From Arsukibacterium ikkense (lineage in GTDB: Bacteria; Pseudomonadota; Gammaproteobacteria; Enterobacterales; Alteromonadaceae): a stretch of 64,000 nucleotides of DNA. The stretch lies in assembly GCF_000987775.1 (NCBI RefSeq), contig NZ_LAHO01000015.1, positions 62,001-126,000 on the forward strand, read 5' to 3'. Under the pieces are notes generated by a model, which was not told the DNA's origin, ran no database searches, and worked only from the letters and a program-made list of their open reading frames with translations. The number at the start of each line of letters is the position of its first letter. Within the stretch, counting starts at the first letter, position 1. This document shows, one piece after another, positions 53,540 to 62,262 of the stretch. The position numbers and the translations under genes were made by a program.

Positions 53540-54916
53540 ATGACCGAACCCAGCTACAGGGTACTGAGTAACTACATTGATCTGCTGCTGGATGCTATCT
53601 GCGTGGTAGATAAGCACGGTTGCTTTGAATTTATCAGCCCCGGTGCTGAGCGCATTTTTGGTTATAAACCGCAGGAAATGCTTGGCCATTCCATGCTGGA
53701 GTTTATTCATCCGGATGATCAGCCAATCACCCTGGCTGCTGCCGAGCAAATTAATCAGGGTGCAGTAAAGCTGGATTTTGAAAACCGTTATATCCGCAAA
53801 GATGGTAGCGTAGTGCATTTGCTGTGGTCGGCTCGTTGGTCGGAAGATAAGCAGCAACGGGTGGCTGTCGCCCGGGATATCAGCAGCCTGAAATTGGCGC
53901 AGCGGCGTCAGGCCGCCCTTTATGCCATATCAGAAGCGGCTTTTGCTGCAGAAGATATTGACCAGCTATACCAGCAAATTCATCAGATTATTGCCGGCTT
54001 AATGCCGATGCAGAGTTTTGTGATTGCCCGCTATGATAGCCAGAATGGCTTGCGTTTTGGCTATACCAGTACCGATACACTACCCTCCAACACTTCACTA
54101 CTGACCAGAGAGCTATGTAATAAGGTACTTAGTAGCGGCCAGAGCGAGTTGTTTTATGGCCTGCAGCAGTCATCGCCGCGTGCCAGTAAGAAACTGGCCG
54201 CCGTGCAGCCAGACATCAATGCCTTGGCGGTGCCACTGAAAACCCACAGCGGTACTATTGGCGTGCTGCTGGCACAAAATACTGGCCAGGCGGCAAGTTA
54301 CAGCCAGCTCGAACTGGAAATGCTGGAGTTCGTCGCCACTCAGGTTGCGGTATCGATAGAGCGTAAGCAAATGCTGGCTCGTTTACAGTTTCATGCGCTG
54401 TATGATCAGCTGACCGGTTTGCCAAACCGTGAGCTATTTCAGGATCGGATGCATTCAGCGCTGGCCCGGGCCGGGCGGGAGCAAGCTATAATGGCATTGC
54501 TGTACCTGGATTTAGACAAATTTAAGCAGGTTAATGACCGTTTTGGTCATAATGTGGGTGACGAGCTATTGCAACAAACTGCCCTGCGTTTGCAACAGGC
54601 GATCCGCCAAACTGATACCGCCGCCCGCTTTGGGGGGGATGAATTTGTTATTTTGTTAGAGCAGGTAAGCAGTGAAGCCACCGCCATGCAGTTGGCAGAG
54701 AATATCCGGTTGCTGCTTTGCCAGCCATACGTTATCGACGGCCAGCAGCTGACAATAAACCCCAGTATTGGTATTGCTTTATATCCGGAGCATGGCAGTA
54801 GCCAAAAAGAGTTAATACTCAACGCCGATGAGGCCATGTATCTGGCGAAAAAAGCCGGTGGTAATCAGGTACTGCGCAGTAATGGCAAACTGCTGTTTAA
54901 CCGTAAAACGCCCTAA
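53540..54916 (+). CDS. PAS-GAF-GGDEF diguanylate cyclase
   Basis: A 458-residue soluble protein. A PAS domain (about 10-118, 'ISPGAERIFGYKPQEMLG', 'NRYIRKDGSVVHLLW') is followed by a GAF domain (about 130-275, 'LAVPLKTHSGTIGVLLAQN') and a GGDEF domain with 'DQLTGLPNRELF', 'DLDKFKQVNDRFGH' and an intact GGDEF at 365-369. Five residues before it is RQTD, an I-site (RxxD) for product inhibition. It should make cyclic-di-GMP in response to signals sensed by PAS/GAF. No membrane segment. Stands alone. Confidence 0.92.
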   Translation: MTEPSYRVLSNYIDLLLDAICVVDKHGCFEFISPGAERIFGYKPQEMLGHSMLEFIHPDDQPITLAAAEQINQGAVKLDFENRYIRKDGSVVHLLWSARWSEDKQQRVAVARDISSLKLAQRRQAALYAISEAAFAAEDIDQLYQQIHQIIAGLMPMQSFVIARYDSQNGLRFGYTSTDTLPSNTSLLTRELCNKVLSSGQSELFYGLQQSSPRASKKLAAVQPDINALAVPLKTHSGTIGVLLAQNTGQAASYSQLELEMLEFVATQVAVSIERKQMLARLQFHALYDQLTGLPNRELFQDRMHSALARAGREQAIMALLYLDLDKFKQVNDRFGHNVGDELLQQTALRLQQAIRQTDTAARFGGDEFVILLEQVSSEATAMQLAENIRLLLCQPYVIDGQQLTINPSIGIALYPEHGSSQKELILNADEAMYLAKKAGGNQVLRSNGKLLFNRKTP

Positions 54917-54928
54917 TAGTTGTGCTTG

Positions 54929-55714
54929 CTAGCGTTGCTGTCGTAGGCCCTGACCTAAAGCATGGAAATAGGGCAGCCAGAGCTGGCTAAGAGCCGTGCT
55001 TAGTGGTTCATCCGGATACACCCCCAGTTTAGCCGCCTTGCTTTGCAAAGTACCGGATACCAGAAAACTGTTTTTCAGCGACTGGCGCTGTAGCATATTC
55101 TCAAAAGCCCGGGCAGCCATTTCTTCTGGCATTGCCAGATACAGCTGCTGCTGTTTGGTATCCAGGCTCCGGCAGTGGCGGAAATAATCGCTTTCACTGT
55201 TGCCATCGGCAGACAAAAACAGGCTGATAAAAACCTGATCTAACAACGCATTTAGTGGATGTTGATGTTGCGGCATCGACTCAAGCCAGCAACGGCTGGC
55301 AAAGCGGTTAGCAGGCGGCATTGGGCTGAACAGTTTGCTGGCAATATAATGGTCAAAAGCATGGAACCATTCGTGGGCCAGGCTGCCACCACCGGCATTT
55401 TTGGCCAGCGCTAAAATACGGCCCTGCGGCTGGTAGTGGGCACACACCCCGCGCTGACCACCTATGCCGTAGGTTAATGCCAGGCTGCCATTTAGCGATA
55501 TAACCTGCTCTGGTACCTGCAATATTAGCTGTAAATCACATAGCGCATCATAAAACAGATTGGCGGCTTGCTGTTGCTCGGCGTTTTGCACCCAGCGACC
55601 GATATGGATGCTGTTAAAACCAAAAATTTTTACCAGATCGCCAAAGCTTACATCCGCGCCGGCCCGGTGTGGTGGGCCGTTGCGGTAATACTGCCGGTTT
55701 AGCGCCTCTGCCAT
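54929..55714 (-). CDS. CLCA_X family putative zinc metallopeptidase
   Basis: A 261-residue protein with the zinc motif 'AHEWFHAFDHY' (HEXXH). Its N-terminal part, 'GADVSFGDLVKIFGFNSIHIG' region followed by 'RWVQN', recalls the LPD1 domain of large polyvalent proteins; 'MPEEMAARAFENMLQRQS' further on may supply the third zinc-ligand helix. I recall such proteins being named CLCA_X family. No signal peptide. It starts 5 bp after the FAD dehydrogenase stop on the same strand, so the two are probably co-transcribed. Target unknown. Confidence 0.75.
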   Translation of the reverse strand: MAEALNRQYYRNGPPHRAGADVSFGDLVKIFGFNSIHIGRWVQNAEQQQAANLFYDALCDLQLILQVPEQVISLNGSLALTYGIGGQRGVCAHYQPQGRILALAKNAGGGSLAHEWFHAFDHYIASKLFSPMPPANRFASRCWLESMPQHQHPLNALLDQVFISLFLSADGNSESDYFRHCRSLDTKQQQLYLAMPEEMAARAFENMLQRQSLKNSFLVSGTLQSKAAKLGVYPDEPLSTALSQLWLPYFHALGQGLRQQR

Positions 55715-55719
55715 CAGTT

Positions 55720-57339
55720 TTAAACTGAGGTGTTATTGGCATCCAGCATGGCCAATGCCAGCGCTTCGGCCACTTTAATGCCATCAATACCGGCCGATAA
55801 AATACCACCGGCATAGCCAGCGCCTTCACCAGCCGGGTATAACCCTTTGATATTGATACTTTGATAGTCACTGCCACGCTTAATGCAAATGGGCGAGGAG
55901 GTACGGGTTTCAACCCCAGTCAGTAAACCATCGGCTTTGGCAAAACCTTTAATTTGCCGGTCGAAGGCTGGTATCGCTTCGCGAATGGCGGCGATGGCAA
56001 AGTCGGGCAGCACCTGGGCTAAATCGGTCAGGGTAATATTTGGCGTATAGGACGGTTTTACCTCACCCAGCTCCTTCGATGGCTTGCCCGCTAAAAAGTC
56101 ACCAATTAATTGTGCTGGTGCCTGGTAGTTTTCACCGCCCACTTTAAACGCCAATTGCTCCAGCTGGCGCTGCAGTTCAATACCGGCAAGTGGGTGACCA
56201 GGGTAATCCCGCTCCGGGTCAATGCCCACTACAATGGCGCTATTAGCATTACGTTCATGACGCGAGTATTGGCTCATGCCATTCGTCACCACACCGCCTG
56301 GTTCAGAGGCCGCTGCGACCACGGTGCCGCCCGGGCACATACAAAAACTGTATACTGTACGGTTGTTGCTGCCATGATGCACCAGCTTGTAGTCAGCCGC
56401 GCCTAAAATCGGGTTGCCGGCATTAGGGCCAAAGCGGCACTCGTCAATCATCGACTGCTCATGTTCAATCCGAAAACCAATCGAGAACGGTTTGGCTTCA
56501 ACATACACTCCTTGATCGTACAGCATCTGAAAGGTATCACGGGCGCTGTGGCCGACAGCCAGCACCACATGTTTGCTATGCAGTTGCTCGCCACTGGCCA
56601 GGGTTAAACCGGTCAACTGACCATCAGCAATATGCAGTTTATCTACTCTGCTGCTAAAGCGGATTTCCCCGCCCAGCGCGAGTATAGTTGCCCGCATTTT
56701 TTCAACCATCGACACCAGCTTAAAGGTACCGATATGCGGCTTGCTAACATACATTATTTCGTCGGGTGCGCCGGCGGCGACAAATTCGCTCATCACCTTG
56801 CGGCCATAGTGTTTTGGGTCTTTTACCTGACTGTATAGCTTGCCATCAGAGAAGGTGCCGGCACCGCCTTCGCCATATTGCACGTTTGATTCGGGGTTCA
56901 ATTCTTTGCCGCGCCAAAAACCAAAGGTGTCTTTGGTGCGTTCGCGAACTTCTTTACCGCGCTCTAAAATAATCGGTTTAAAGCCCATTTGTGCTAAAAG
57001 CAGACCAGCGAATAGGCCGCAAGGACCCAGGCCAATCACAATGGGCCGTTCAGTTAAATTAGCCGGCGCCTGAGCGACAAACTGATAACGGGTGTCAGGC
57101 GAGAGCTTAACATGCGGATCCTTGGCAAAGCTGGCTAATAATGCCGCTTCGTTTTCGACCTCTAAATCCAGAGTATAAATTAACTGGATGTCGGTTTTTT
57201 TGCGGGCGTCAAAGCCGCGCTTAAACACGGTAAAACTGTGCAGTTGCTCTGCTTTTATCTGCAGTTTGCCAAGGATGGCTGCAGTTATGCCATTTTCGTC
57301 ATGATTTAGCGGTAGTTTAATTTCAGTCAGGCGCAGCAT
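55720..57339 (-). CDS. FAD-dependent dehydrogenase, COG2509 type
   Basis: A 539-residue flavoprotein. After an N-terminal domain of about 90 residues comes the dinucleotide-binding motif 'PIVIGLGPCGLFAGLLLAQM', then 'GEGGAGTFSDGKLYSQVKDP', 'VVLAVGHSARDTFQML' and the C-terminal 'ETRTSSPICIKRG' and 'GLYPAGEGAGYAGGI'. These are hallmarks of the uncharacterised COG2509 dehydrogenases. The physiological substrate is not known. Upstream gene of a pair with the CLCA_X-type peptidase. Confidence 0.88.
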   Translation of the reverse strand: MLRLTEIKLPLNHDENGITAAILGKLQIKAEQLHSFTVFKRGFDARKKTDIQLIYTLDLEVENEAALLASFAKDPHVKLSPDTRYQFVAQAPANLTERPIVIGLGPCGLFAGLLLAQMGFKPIILERGKEVRERTKDTFGFWRGKELNPESNVQYGEGGAGTFSDGKLYSQVKDPKHYGRKVMSEFVAAGAPDEIMYVSKPHIGTFKLVSMVEKMRATILALGGEIRFSSRVDKLHIADGQLTGLTLASGEQLHSKHVVLAVGHSARDTFQMLYDQGVYVEAKPFSIGFRIEHEQSMIDECRFGPNAGNPILGAADYKLVHHGSNNRTVYSFCMCPGGTVVAAASEPGGVVTNGMSQYSRHERNANSAIVVGIDPERDYPGHPLAGIELQRQLEQLAFKVGGENYQAPAQLIGDFLAGKPSKELGEVKPSYTPNITLTDLAQVLPDFAIAAIREAIPAFDRQIKGFAKADGLLTGVETRTSSPICIKRGSDYQSINIKGLYPAGEGAGYAGGILSAGIDGIKVAEALALAMLDANNTSV

Positions 57340-57487
57340 AGCGGTTCCATATCGGTGTCATAGCGATCTGGCAACAGGCCAACCGCTCACAAGATGGGGC
57401 TATTTTACGCCAAGCGGCTGCAATTGTCCGCAACGGTTTTTGGTGTCTCTGAGTTTACACTGCGCCCAACGCTGATTGCTGGCTGCG

Positions 57488-57877
57488 CTATTTTTCGAAT
57501 AAACGTATCGCGGCTAATATTTTATCGCCACTAAATGGTTTAACAATAAAAGTGGCTGCGCCCATTTTGATGCTTTGGGTGACATTATCAAGCGTGCTGG
57601 CACCACTGACCATTACGACAAAGCAAGCAGGTTTTTCCTGTTTAAATTGCGCTAAAAGCTCTAAGCCTGAGTGATCAGGTAGCTCAATATCCAGGAATAT
57701 TATATCGGGCTGGTGCAACCTGAATAGTATGTTGGCATCAGCTGCAGTACCGGCGTTAAAGAAGTTGAAATTTTGATATTTCAGTAATTTAGCATCAGCC
57801 AGTGCCATAATATTATTACGTAAAAGCTGGCGGCTGTAATCTACATCATCAACCAGTAATATTCTAGGCGGTCTCAT
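57488..57877 (-). CDS. Single-domain response regulator
   Basis: A 129-residue stand-alone receiver starting at the ATG at 57877 ('MRPPRILLVDDVDYSR'), with acceptor Asp63 ('IIFLDIELPDHSG'), a conserved Ser ('VMVSGAS') and Lys in 'FIVKPFSG'. No output domain. The start lies inside the end of the receiver-HPt gene (14-bp overlap), so the two proteins are made together and probably work in one phosphorelay. Confidence 0.88.
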   Translation of the reverse strand: MRPPRILLVDDVDYSRQLLRNNIMALADAKLLKYQNFNFFNAGTAADANILFRLHQPDIIFLDIELPDHSGLELLAQFKQEKPACFVVMVSGASTLDNVTQSIKMGAATFIVKPFSGDKILAAIRLFEK

Positions 57878-58505
57878 TTTTTGCTCCAGACTGCTGTAAA
57901 ACCAGCAGAAACTGCCGACCTTCTTCAAGAAGATTGTCGTTGAGCGTTTCTGCGCTAAGCCTTTGCTGCAGCTGATCCGCCAGTTGACTCAGAATACTTA
58001 AACCGAAGCTTGCGGCCCCCCCCTTAATTTTATGGCAAATTTGACGCATCAAAACAAAATCCCTGTTGTGTATCGCCGTGGCGAAATCTTGGCTAAGCTG
58101 CGATAAATTCTGATAAAACAGTGCAGTTAGTTCGCTACTTATCTGCAACTGAACTTTTTGTTGTTGCGGTGTTTGATTAAACAGCTCAGCCAATTGATCA
58201 ATATCTACTGGTTTTTGCAAAATGAAATCAAATCCTTCGCAGTCGAGACTATCCGCAGACATCGCAAATATTGGTCGGTCATAGCCCAGACGCCTTAAGA
58301 TCTGCATTGCCTGAATACCGTCACACAACGGCATCTGAATGTCAGTTAAGATAATATCGTACTGATAGCTCAGCGCTTCAGTTATCAACTGCTCACCATT
58401 CTCTACACAACATGTCTCCATATTGAGGCTGCTACACTGTATATCGAGTAGCGAAAGCAGAAAGCTGTCGTCTTCGGCAATCAAAATATGCTTATATGTT
58501 GTCAT
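57864..58505 (-). CDS. Receiver-HPt phosphorelay protein
   Basis: A 213-residue protein: receiver domain (5-110) with acidic pocket 'AEDDS', acceptor Asp55 ('DIILTDIQMPLCDG') and Lys in 'LQKPVDI', then a histidine phosphotransfer domain (about 122-205) with His158 in 'ICHKIKGGAASFGL'. Such a protein can take phosphate from a kinase and pass it on through the HPt histidine, plausibly to the receiver encoded by the next gene. No histidine kinase is encoded nearby. Confidence 0.88.
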   Translation of the reverse strand: MTTYKHILIAEDDSFLLSLLDIQCSSLNMETCCVENGEQLITEALSYQYDIILTDIQMPLCDGIQAMQILRRLGYDRPIFAMSADSLDCEGFDFILQKPVDIDQLAELFNQTPQQQKVQLQISSELTALFYQNLSQLSQDFATAIHNRDFVLMRQICHKIKGGAASFGLSILSQLADQLQQRLSAETLNDNLLEEGRQFLLVLQQSGAKNETA

Positions 58506-58724
58506 GTCGGCTCCTGAGGCTCAGCCATTTTCCGGGAGGTGTTGGTGATAAAGGCCGTTACAGCTGCTGAAATTACGGTATAGGGTTCTGGCAGATTTGG
58601 CAAGCAGTCTTGCCGCGGTGAGCTTAGGAGTGTCGAGACTTAAGTAAACAATATTGCTGTTAGTTTGTTTTTTTTGTCTGCTGCAGTATGATCCGCTGCC
58701 TGCAAACTGTGGAGCCCGTAAATT

Positions 58725-59048
58725 ATGGCCTTTGTCGTGTTGGATAACTGTATTAAATGCAAATATACCGACTGCGTTGCGGTATGCCCGGTAGATGCAT
58801 TTTTTGAAGGGCCGAACTTTCTGGCGATCAGCCCGACAATTTGTATCGACTGCGCGTTATGTGAGTCAGAATGTCCGGCTAATGCCATAGTGCAGCAAGA
58901 AAAAGTACCCGCAACGCAGCATGGCTTTATTCAGCTTAATGCCGAGCTGGCCGAGCTATGGCCCAATATCCGTGAAGTAAAAACCCCACCAGCCGATGCA
59001 GATAGCTGGAATGGCGTGCCTGAAAAACTACGTTATCTTGAAACGTAG
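58725..59048 (+). CDS. fdxA: 7Fe ferredoxin FdxA (3Fe-4S/4Fe-4S)
   Basis: A 107-residue protein closely matching Azotobacter ferredoxin I, starting '[17 protein letters not shown]'. Cysteines at 9, 12, 17 and 21 and in '[12 protein letters not shown]' provide ligands for one [3Fe-4S] and one [4Fe-4S] cluster. Position 25 is Ala, where Azotobacter ferredoxin I has its extra free cysteine (its Cys24). The conserved C-terminal segment '[15 protein letters not shown]' is present. A low-potential electron carrier. Own promoter; divergent from the receiver genes. Confidence 0.94.
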   Translation: MAFVVLDNCIKCKYTDCVAVCPVDAFFEGPNFLAISPTICIDCALCESECPANAIVQQEKVPATQHGFIQLNAELAELWPNIREVKTPPADADSWNGVPEKLRYLET

Positions 59049-59060
59049 TCTAAGTGGGCA

Positions 59061-59207
59061 TTAGTGCTGCTTTGAGTCTGGTGTATCGTGATCTATTTTA
59101 TAAATAAAATAGACTGCATAAAACAGACATAGGCCTATCACTATCGCCAGACCGGTAAACGAAATGAAAATTACCGGATCATTTAAGAATTCATGCCACA
59201 AGTTCAT
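59061..59207 (-). CDS. Small single-helix membrane protein (DUF3149-like)
   Basis: A 48-residue frame with AGAGG before the ATG at 59207. It begins 'MNLWHEFLNDPVIFISFTGL', followed by a hydrophobic helix to about residue 36 and a charged tail ('YKIDHDTPDSKQH'). 'DPV' followed by a membrane helix recalls the DUF3149 family. An FNR/CRP-like palindrome lies 74 bp upstream. Function unknown; small proteins like this can be accessory to respiratory complexes, but that is speculation. Confidence 0.65.
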   Translation of the reverse strand: MNLWHEFLNDPVIFISFTGLAIVIGLCLFYAVYFIYKIDHDTPDSKQH

Positions 59208-59280
59208 AATCTTGCCCTCTTGCGCTGTAGTAACTGATGTGTCGATGCCTGAAGTCTAGGTAAGCGGGCCGGGGCGTGAA

Positions 59281-59294
59281 CTGATACAGATCAA
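59281..59294 (-). promoter_or_regulatory. FNR/CRP-like site upstream of the small membrane protein gene
   Basis: On the minus strand TTGATCTGTATCAG matches the FNR pattern TTGAT-N4-ATCAA with one mismatch. The centre lies about 81 bp before the small gene's ATG, leaving room for a start site at the class II activator spacing. Judged by eye. Confidence 0.4.
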
Positions 59295-59309
59295 ACTTTG
59301 CTGACGGTG

Positions 59310-59807
59310 TTAGCTCAGTCGCTTGATGGCTTGACGCAGATCAATAATTTGCGCCGTTAATGCCTGGCTTTGGGCATTCAGAGCGCTCAGGTAACGCTCT
59401 ATAAGGGGCTGCCTGCTGGCAGTAAGTGGTGGGCAAGACTCAAGCAGTAACTGTTGCTCTAGTTGCTCCAGCGAGAGCTCGGCCTGCAGCAGTGTTTGCA
59501 TAAGTTGTTGCTGCTGCGCAGCAGGCAGGCTGGCGTTGCTGCTATGGCGCCTGAGCTGGCGCAGCGGCTGGGTAAACTGGCGGCTGAAGCTGACAAGCTT
59601 TGCGGCAAGCTGCTCTAACTGTTGTCCATTCAGGCTACACTGCTGTTGTTCCAGATAGCAAAGCAATAGCAGCAGGTTAACGTTGAGCCCGAAGCTGTCC
59701 TGCCAGTCCAGACAAAGCTGCTGGACTTTTGGATACAACGCCAGGCTGAATTGCCACAGTTGCTGCTCAGTTGGCACTGGCATTTTATTGTTACTGCTGT
59801 CAGTCAT
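59310..59807 (-). CDS. TIGR02444 family protein
   Basis: A 165-residue, Gln/Leu-rich helical protein with 'EQQLWQFSLALYPKVQQLCL' and 'NVNLLLLLCYLEQQ' at the N-terminus, the pattern of the uncharacterised TIGR02444 family. No membrane segments or catalytic motifs. The start overlaps the end of yheS by 8 bp, an operon link common in related genomes. Function unknown. Confidence 0.82.
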   Translation of the reverse strand: MTDSSNNKMPVPTEQQLWQFSLALYPKVQQLCLDWQDSFGLNVNLLLLLCYLEQQQCSLNGQQLEQLAAKLVSFSRQFTQPLRQLRRHSSNASLPAAQQQQLMQTLLQAELSLEQLEQQLLLESCPPLTASRQPLIERYLSALNAQSQALTAQIIDLRQAIKRLS

Positions 59808-61707
59808 TGTTTTGCCAGAAGCGTTCAGTTTGTTGCTCTAGTTCGTCCTGCGCCATAAACCACTCTTCTTCAATATTACTAAGGCTGCTACTGGCGCTGG
59901 CTTGTTTTGCTAACAGTGCAGTAAGCTCTGTTTTGCGCTCGGCGCTGTAGATATCTGCATCGGCTAGTTGCTGTTCAATGCCGGCCAGTTGTTCGGTCAA
60001 CTTCTGCTGTTGTTGCTCCAGCTTTTCGACTTTTTGCTTTAGCGGCCGCAGTAAGTTACGCAGTTCAGCTTCCAGTCGTTTCTGATCTTTACGCACCACA
60101 TTGCTGCTGGCTGGCGCATCAGCCACTGCAGCACTGTTGCTTTGTCTTGCGTCTTGTTGCAGCCACTGGTAGTAGTCAGCTAAATCACCATCAAAAGGGG
60201 CTACCCTGCCATGGGCTACCAGATAAAACTCATCGGTGCAGCTGCTAAGCAGATGGCGGTCGTGTGAAACGATAACTATGGCGCCTTCGAACTCCTGTAG
60301 TGCCATCACAATGGCTTCACGCATATCTAAATCAAGGTGGTTGGTGGGTTCATCCAGCAGCAGCAGATTAGGGCGCTGATAAACTATTAATGCCAGCACC
60401 AACCGGGCTTTTTCGCCACCGGAAAAAGGTGCGCAGGCCTCTAATGCCTTGTCGCCATGAAAGCCAAAGCCGCCTAAGAAATCACGAAGCTTTTGCTCGG
60501 GCACTAAGGGGTCGAGCCGCACTAAATGTTGTAACGGGGAGTCTTGCGGGCGCAGGGTTTCCAGCTGGTGCTGGGCAAAATAACCTAAACTTACGCCATT
60601 GGCATACCAGATGTCACCGCTTTGCGGCGCCATGCTACCTGACAGCAGTTTAATTAAGGTAGATTTGCCGGCGCCATTGCGCCCCAATAAGCCAATACGG
60701 CTGCCGGGTAACAGCTGAAATTTAATCTGACTTAAAATGATATGGTCGGCATAGCCAGCCTGTACATTTTCCATTTTTAACAGCGGATTGGGCAACGATT
60801 TTGGTTCGCGAAAGCTGAAGCTAAAAGGTGAGTCAACATGAGCTGGGGCTAGTATGGTCATGCGTTCCAATGCTTTTATGCGGCTTTGCGCCTGCCGCGC
60901 TTTAGTCGCCTGAGCTTTAAAGCGGTCGATAAATTTCTGCAGATGGGCGACCTGTCGTTGCTGCTTGTCAAAGTTTGCCTGATGCTGCGACAACTGTTCG
61001 GCGCGCTGGCGCTCGAACTGGCTGTAGTTACCTTTATATAAGGTGAGGGTTTGTCGTTCGATATGCACAATATTGTCGGTTACCGCATCCAGAAAGTCAC
61101 GGTCATGGCTAATCAGCAGCAAGGTGCCCTGATAATTCGCCAGATACTTCTCCAGCCACAGCACGGCATCTAAGTCGAGGTGGTTAGTCGGTTCATCCAG
61201 CAGCAACAATTCAGCGGGTTGCATAAGTGCTTTGGCCAGGTTCAGACGCATACGCCAACCGCCCGAAAAAGATTTAACGGGCTGTTGCTGGGCATCTCCG
61301 CTAAAGCCTAAACCATCGAGTAGTACGCCGGCTTTGGCTTCCGCCCGGTAGCCATCCAGTGCTTCTATCTGCAAATGCACCGCAGCTAAATCAGTTTCAC
61401 TGCATTGGCTACGAGCTTTTAGCAGCAATGGAAATAACTTTTCATCGCCTTGCAGTACATAATCCATGGCACTACAGTCTAATGCCGGCGTTTCCTGGGC
61501 TACAGTTGATATTACCCAGCGCTCAGGTATGTTGATATTGCCTGCATCAGCGTGCAGTTTACCCTGCAGCATGGCGAACAGGCTGGACTTACCGCAACCA
61601 TTGGCACCAATAATTCCGACTTTTTGCCCCGGAAATACGGTAAGATCGGCATTAGTAAATAAGGCCTGCGGGCCACGGCGCAGTTCAACCTGCTGTAACT
61701 GAATCAT
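59800..61707 (-). CDS. yheS: ABC-F family ATPase YheS
   Basis: A 635-residue protein with two ABC domains in one chain: Walker A 'GANGCGKSS' and 'GRNGAGKST', signatures 'FSGGWRMRLNLAKAL' and 'FSGGEKARLVLALI', Walker B 'LLLLDEPTNHLDLD' twice, the ABC-F linker between them ('AQATKARQAQSRIKALERM') and a C-terminal coiled coil. No membrane domain. ABC-F proteins act at the ribosomal E site to resolve stalled translation. Confidence 0.94.
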   Translation of the reverse strand: MIQLQQVELRRGPQALFTNADLTVFPGQKVGIIGANGCGKSSLFAMLQGKLHADAGNINIPERWVISTVAQETPALDCSAMDYVLQGDEKLFPLLLKARSQCSETDLAAVHLQIEALDGYRAEAKAGVLLDGLGFSGDAQQQPVKSFSGGWRMRLNLAKALMQPAELLLLDEPTNHLDLDAVLWLEKYLANYQGTLLLISHDRDFLDAVTDNIVHIERQTLTLYKGNYSQFERQRAEQLSQHQANFDKQQRQVAHLQKFIDRFKAQATKARQAQSRIKALERMTILAPAHVDSPFSFSFREPKSLPNPLLKMENVQAGYADHIILSQIKFQLLPGSRIGLLGRNGAGKSTLIKLLSGSMAPQSGDIWYANGVSLGYFAQHQLETLRPQDSPLQHLVRLDPLVPEQKLRDFLGGFGFHGDKALEACAPFSGGEKARLVLALIVYQRPNLLLLDEPTNHLDLDMREAIVMALQEFEGAIVIVSHDRHLLSSCTDEFYLVAHGRVAPFDGDLADYYQWLQQDARQSNSAAVADAPASSNVVRKDQKRLEAELRNLLRPLKQKVEKLEQQQQKLTEQLAGIEQQLADADIYSAERKTELTALLAKQASASSSLSNIEEEWFMAQDELEQQTERFWQNND

Positions 61708-61807
61708 GCTTTTACCTGTAATACTGAACTAGGGCGCCAATTTTACGCTATAACCAGCATAAACCAAGGGCTAAGCTGAAAATTGCCGCTAATCAAATGA
61801 GAAGACT

Positions 61808-62014
61808 ATGACTGTTCGCAAGAAAAAACGTTTTATTGCTGGCGCCAGCTGCCCCAAATGCCACGCGCTAGACACCATGATGTTGTTCCTGGAAAATAAT
61901 GTGGAAAAGGTAGAGTGTGTTAGTTGCGGCCATCAGATGGTGCAGCCGGAGCAGCAGGTAAGCAAAGCCAGCCGCAGCAGCGAACAGGTGATAGGGGTGT
62001 TTAAACCTGACTAA
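61808..62014 (+). CDS. yheV: YheV family zinc-ribbon protein
   Basis: A 68-residue protein with Cys-x-x-Cys ('ASCPKCHALDT') and a second pair ('VECVSCGHQM') forming a zinc ribbon; the start 'MTVRKKKRFIAGASCPKC' matches E. coli YheV. Function unknown. Divergent from yheS, which is linked to yheV in E. coli too. Confidence 0.92.
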   Translation: MTVRKKKRFIAGASCPKCHALDTMMLFLENNVEKVECVSCGHQMVQPEQQVSKASRSSEQVIGVFKPD

Positions 62015-62034
62015 AGCAGCTGGCGTGCAAACGG

Positions 62035-62262
62035 CTAGTAATGTGGTGGCGGTGGCTCTTGTTCTGGCGACAGAATACCCTGGTCTTCCGGTAACTGGCG
62101 CAGCTTATCGGCCAGCAACATCACTTGTTGCTGAAGTTTCTCTATCCGCATCTGATGCTGGTGTAGCTCATTATTAAGGCTGTTTACAGTATCTTCCTGA
62201 AAGGCCAGTTTGTTTTCCAGTTCAATCAGTTGTTGCTGCATTGCAGCATCTCTATCATTCAT
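62035..62262 (-). CDS. slyX: SlyX family protein
   Basis: A 75-residue coiled-coil protein ('LIELENKLAFQEDTVNSLNN') ending in a Pro-rich tail 'EPPPPHY', the classic SlyX layout. Function unknown. Overlaps the WD40 lipoprotein gene by 8 bp. In E. coli slyX is divergent from fkpA; here the WD40 gene lies between them. Confidence 0.92.
   Translation of the reverse strand: MNDRDAAMQQQLIELENKLAFQEDTVNSLNNELHQHQMRIEKLQQQVMLLADKLRQLPEDQGILSPEQEPPPPHY

Noticed and set aside
54630..54640. Run of seven G in the diguanylate cyclase gene as a possible frameshift
   Set aside because: The run encodes the Gly-Gly of GGDEF and the frame is intact on both sides, so it is at most a slippage-prone site.
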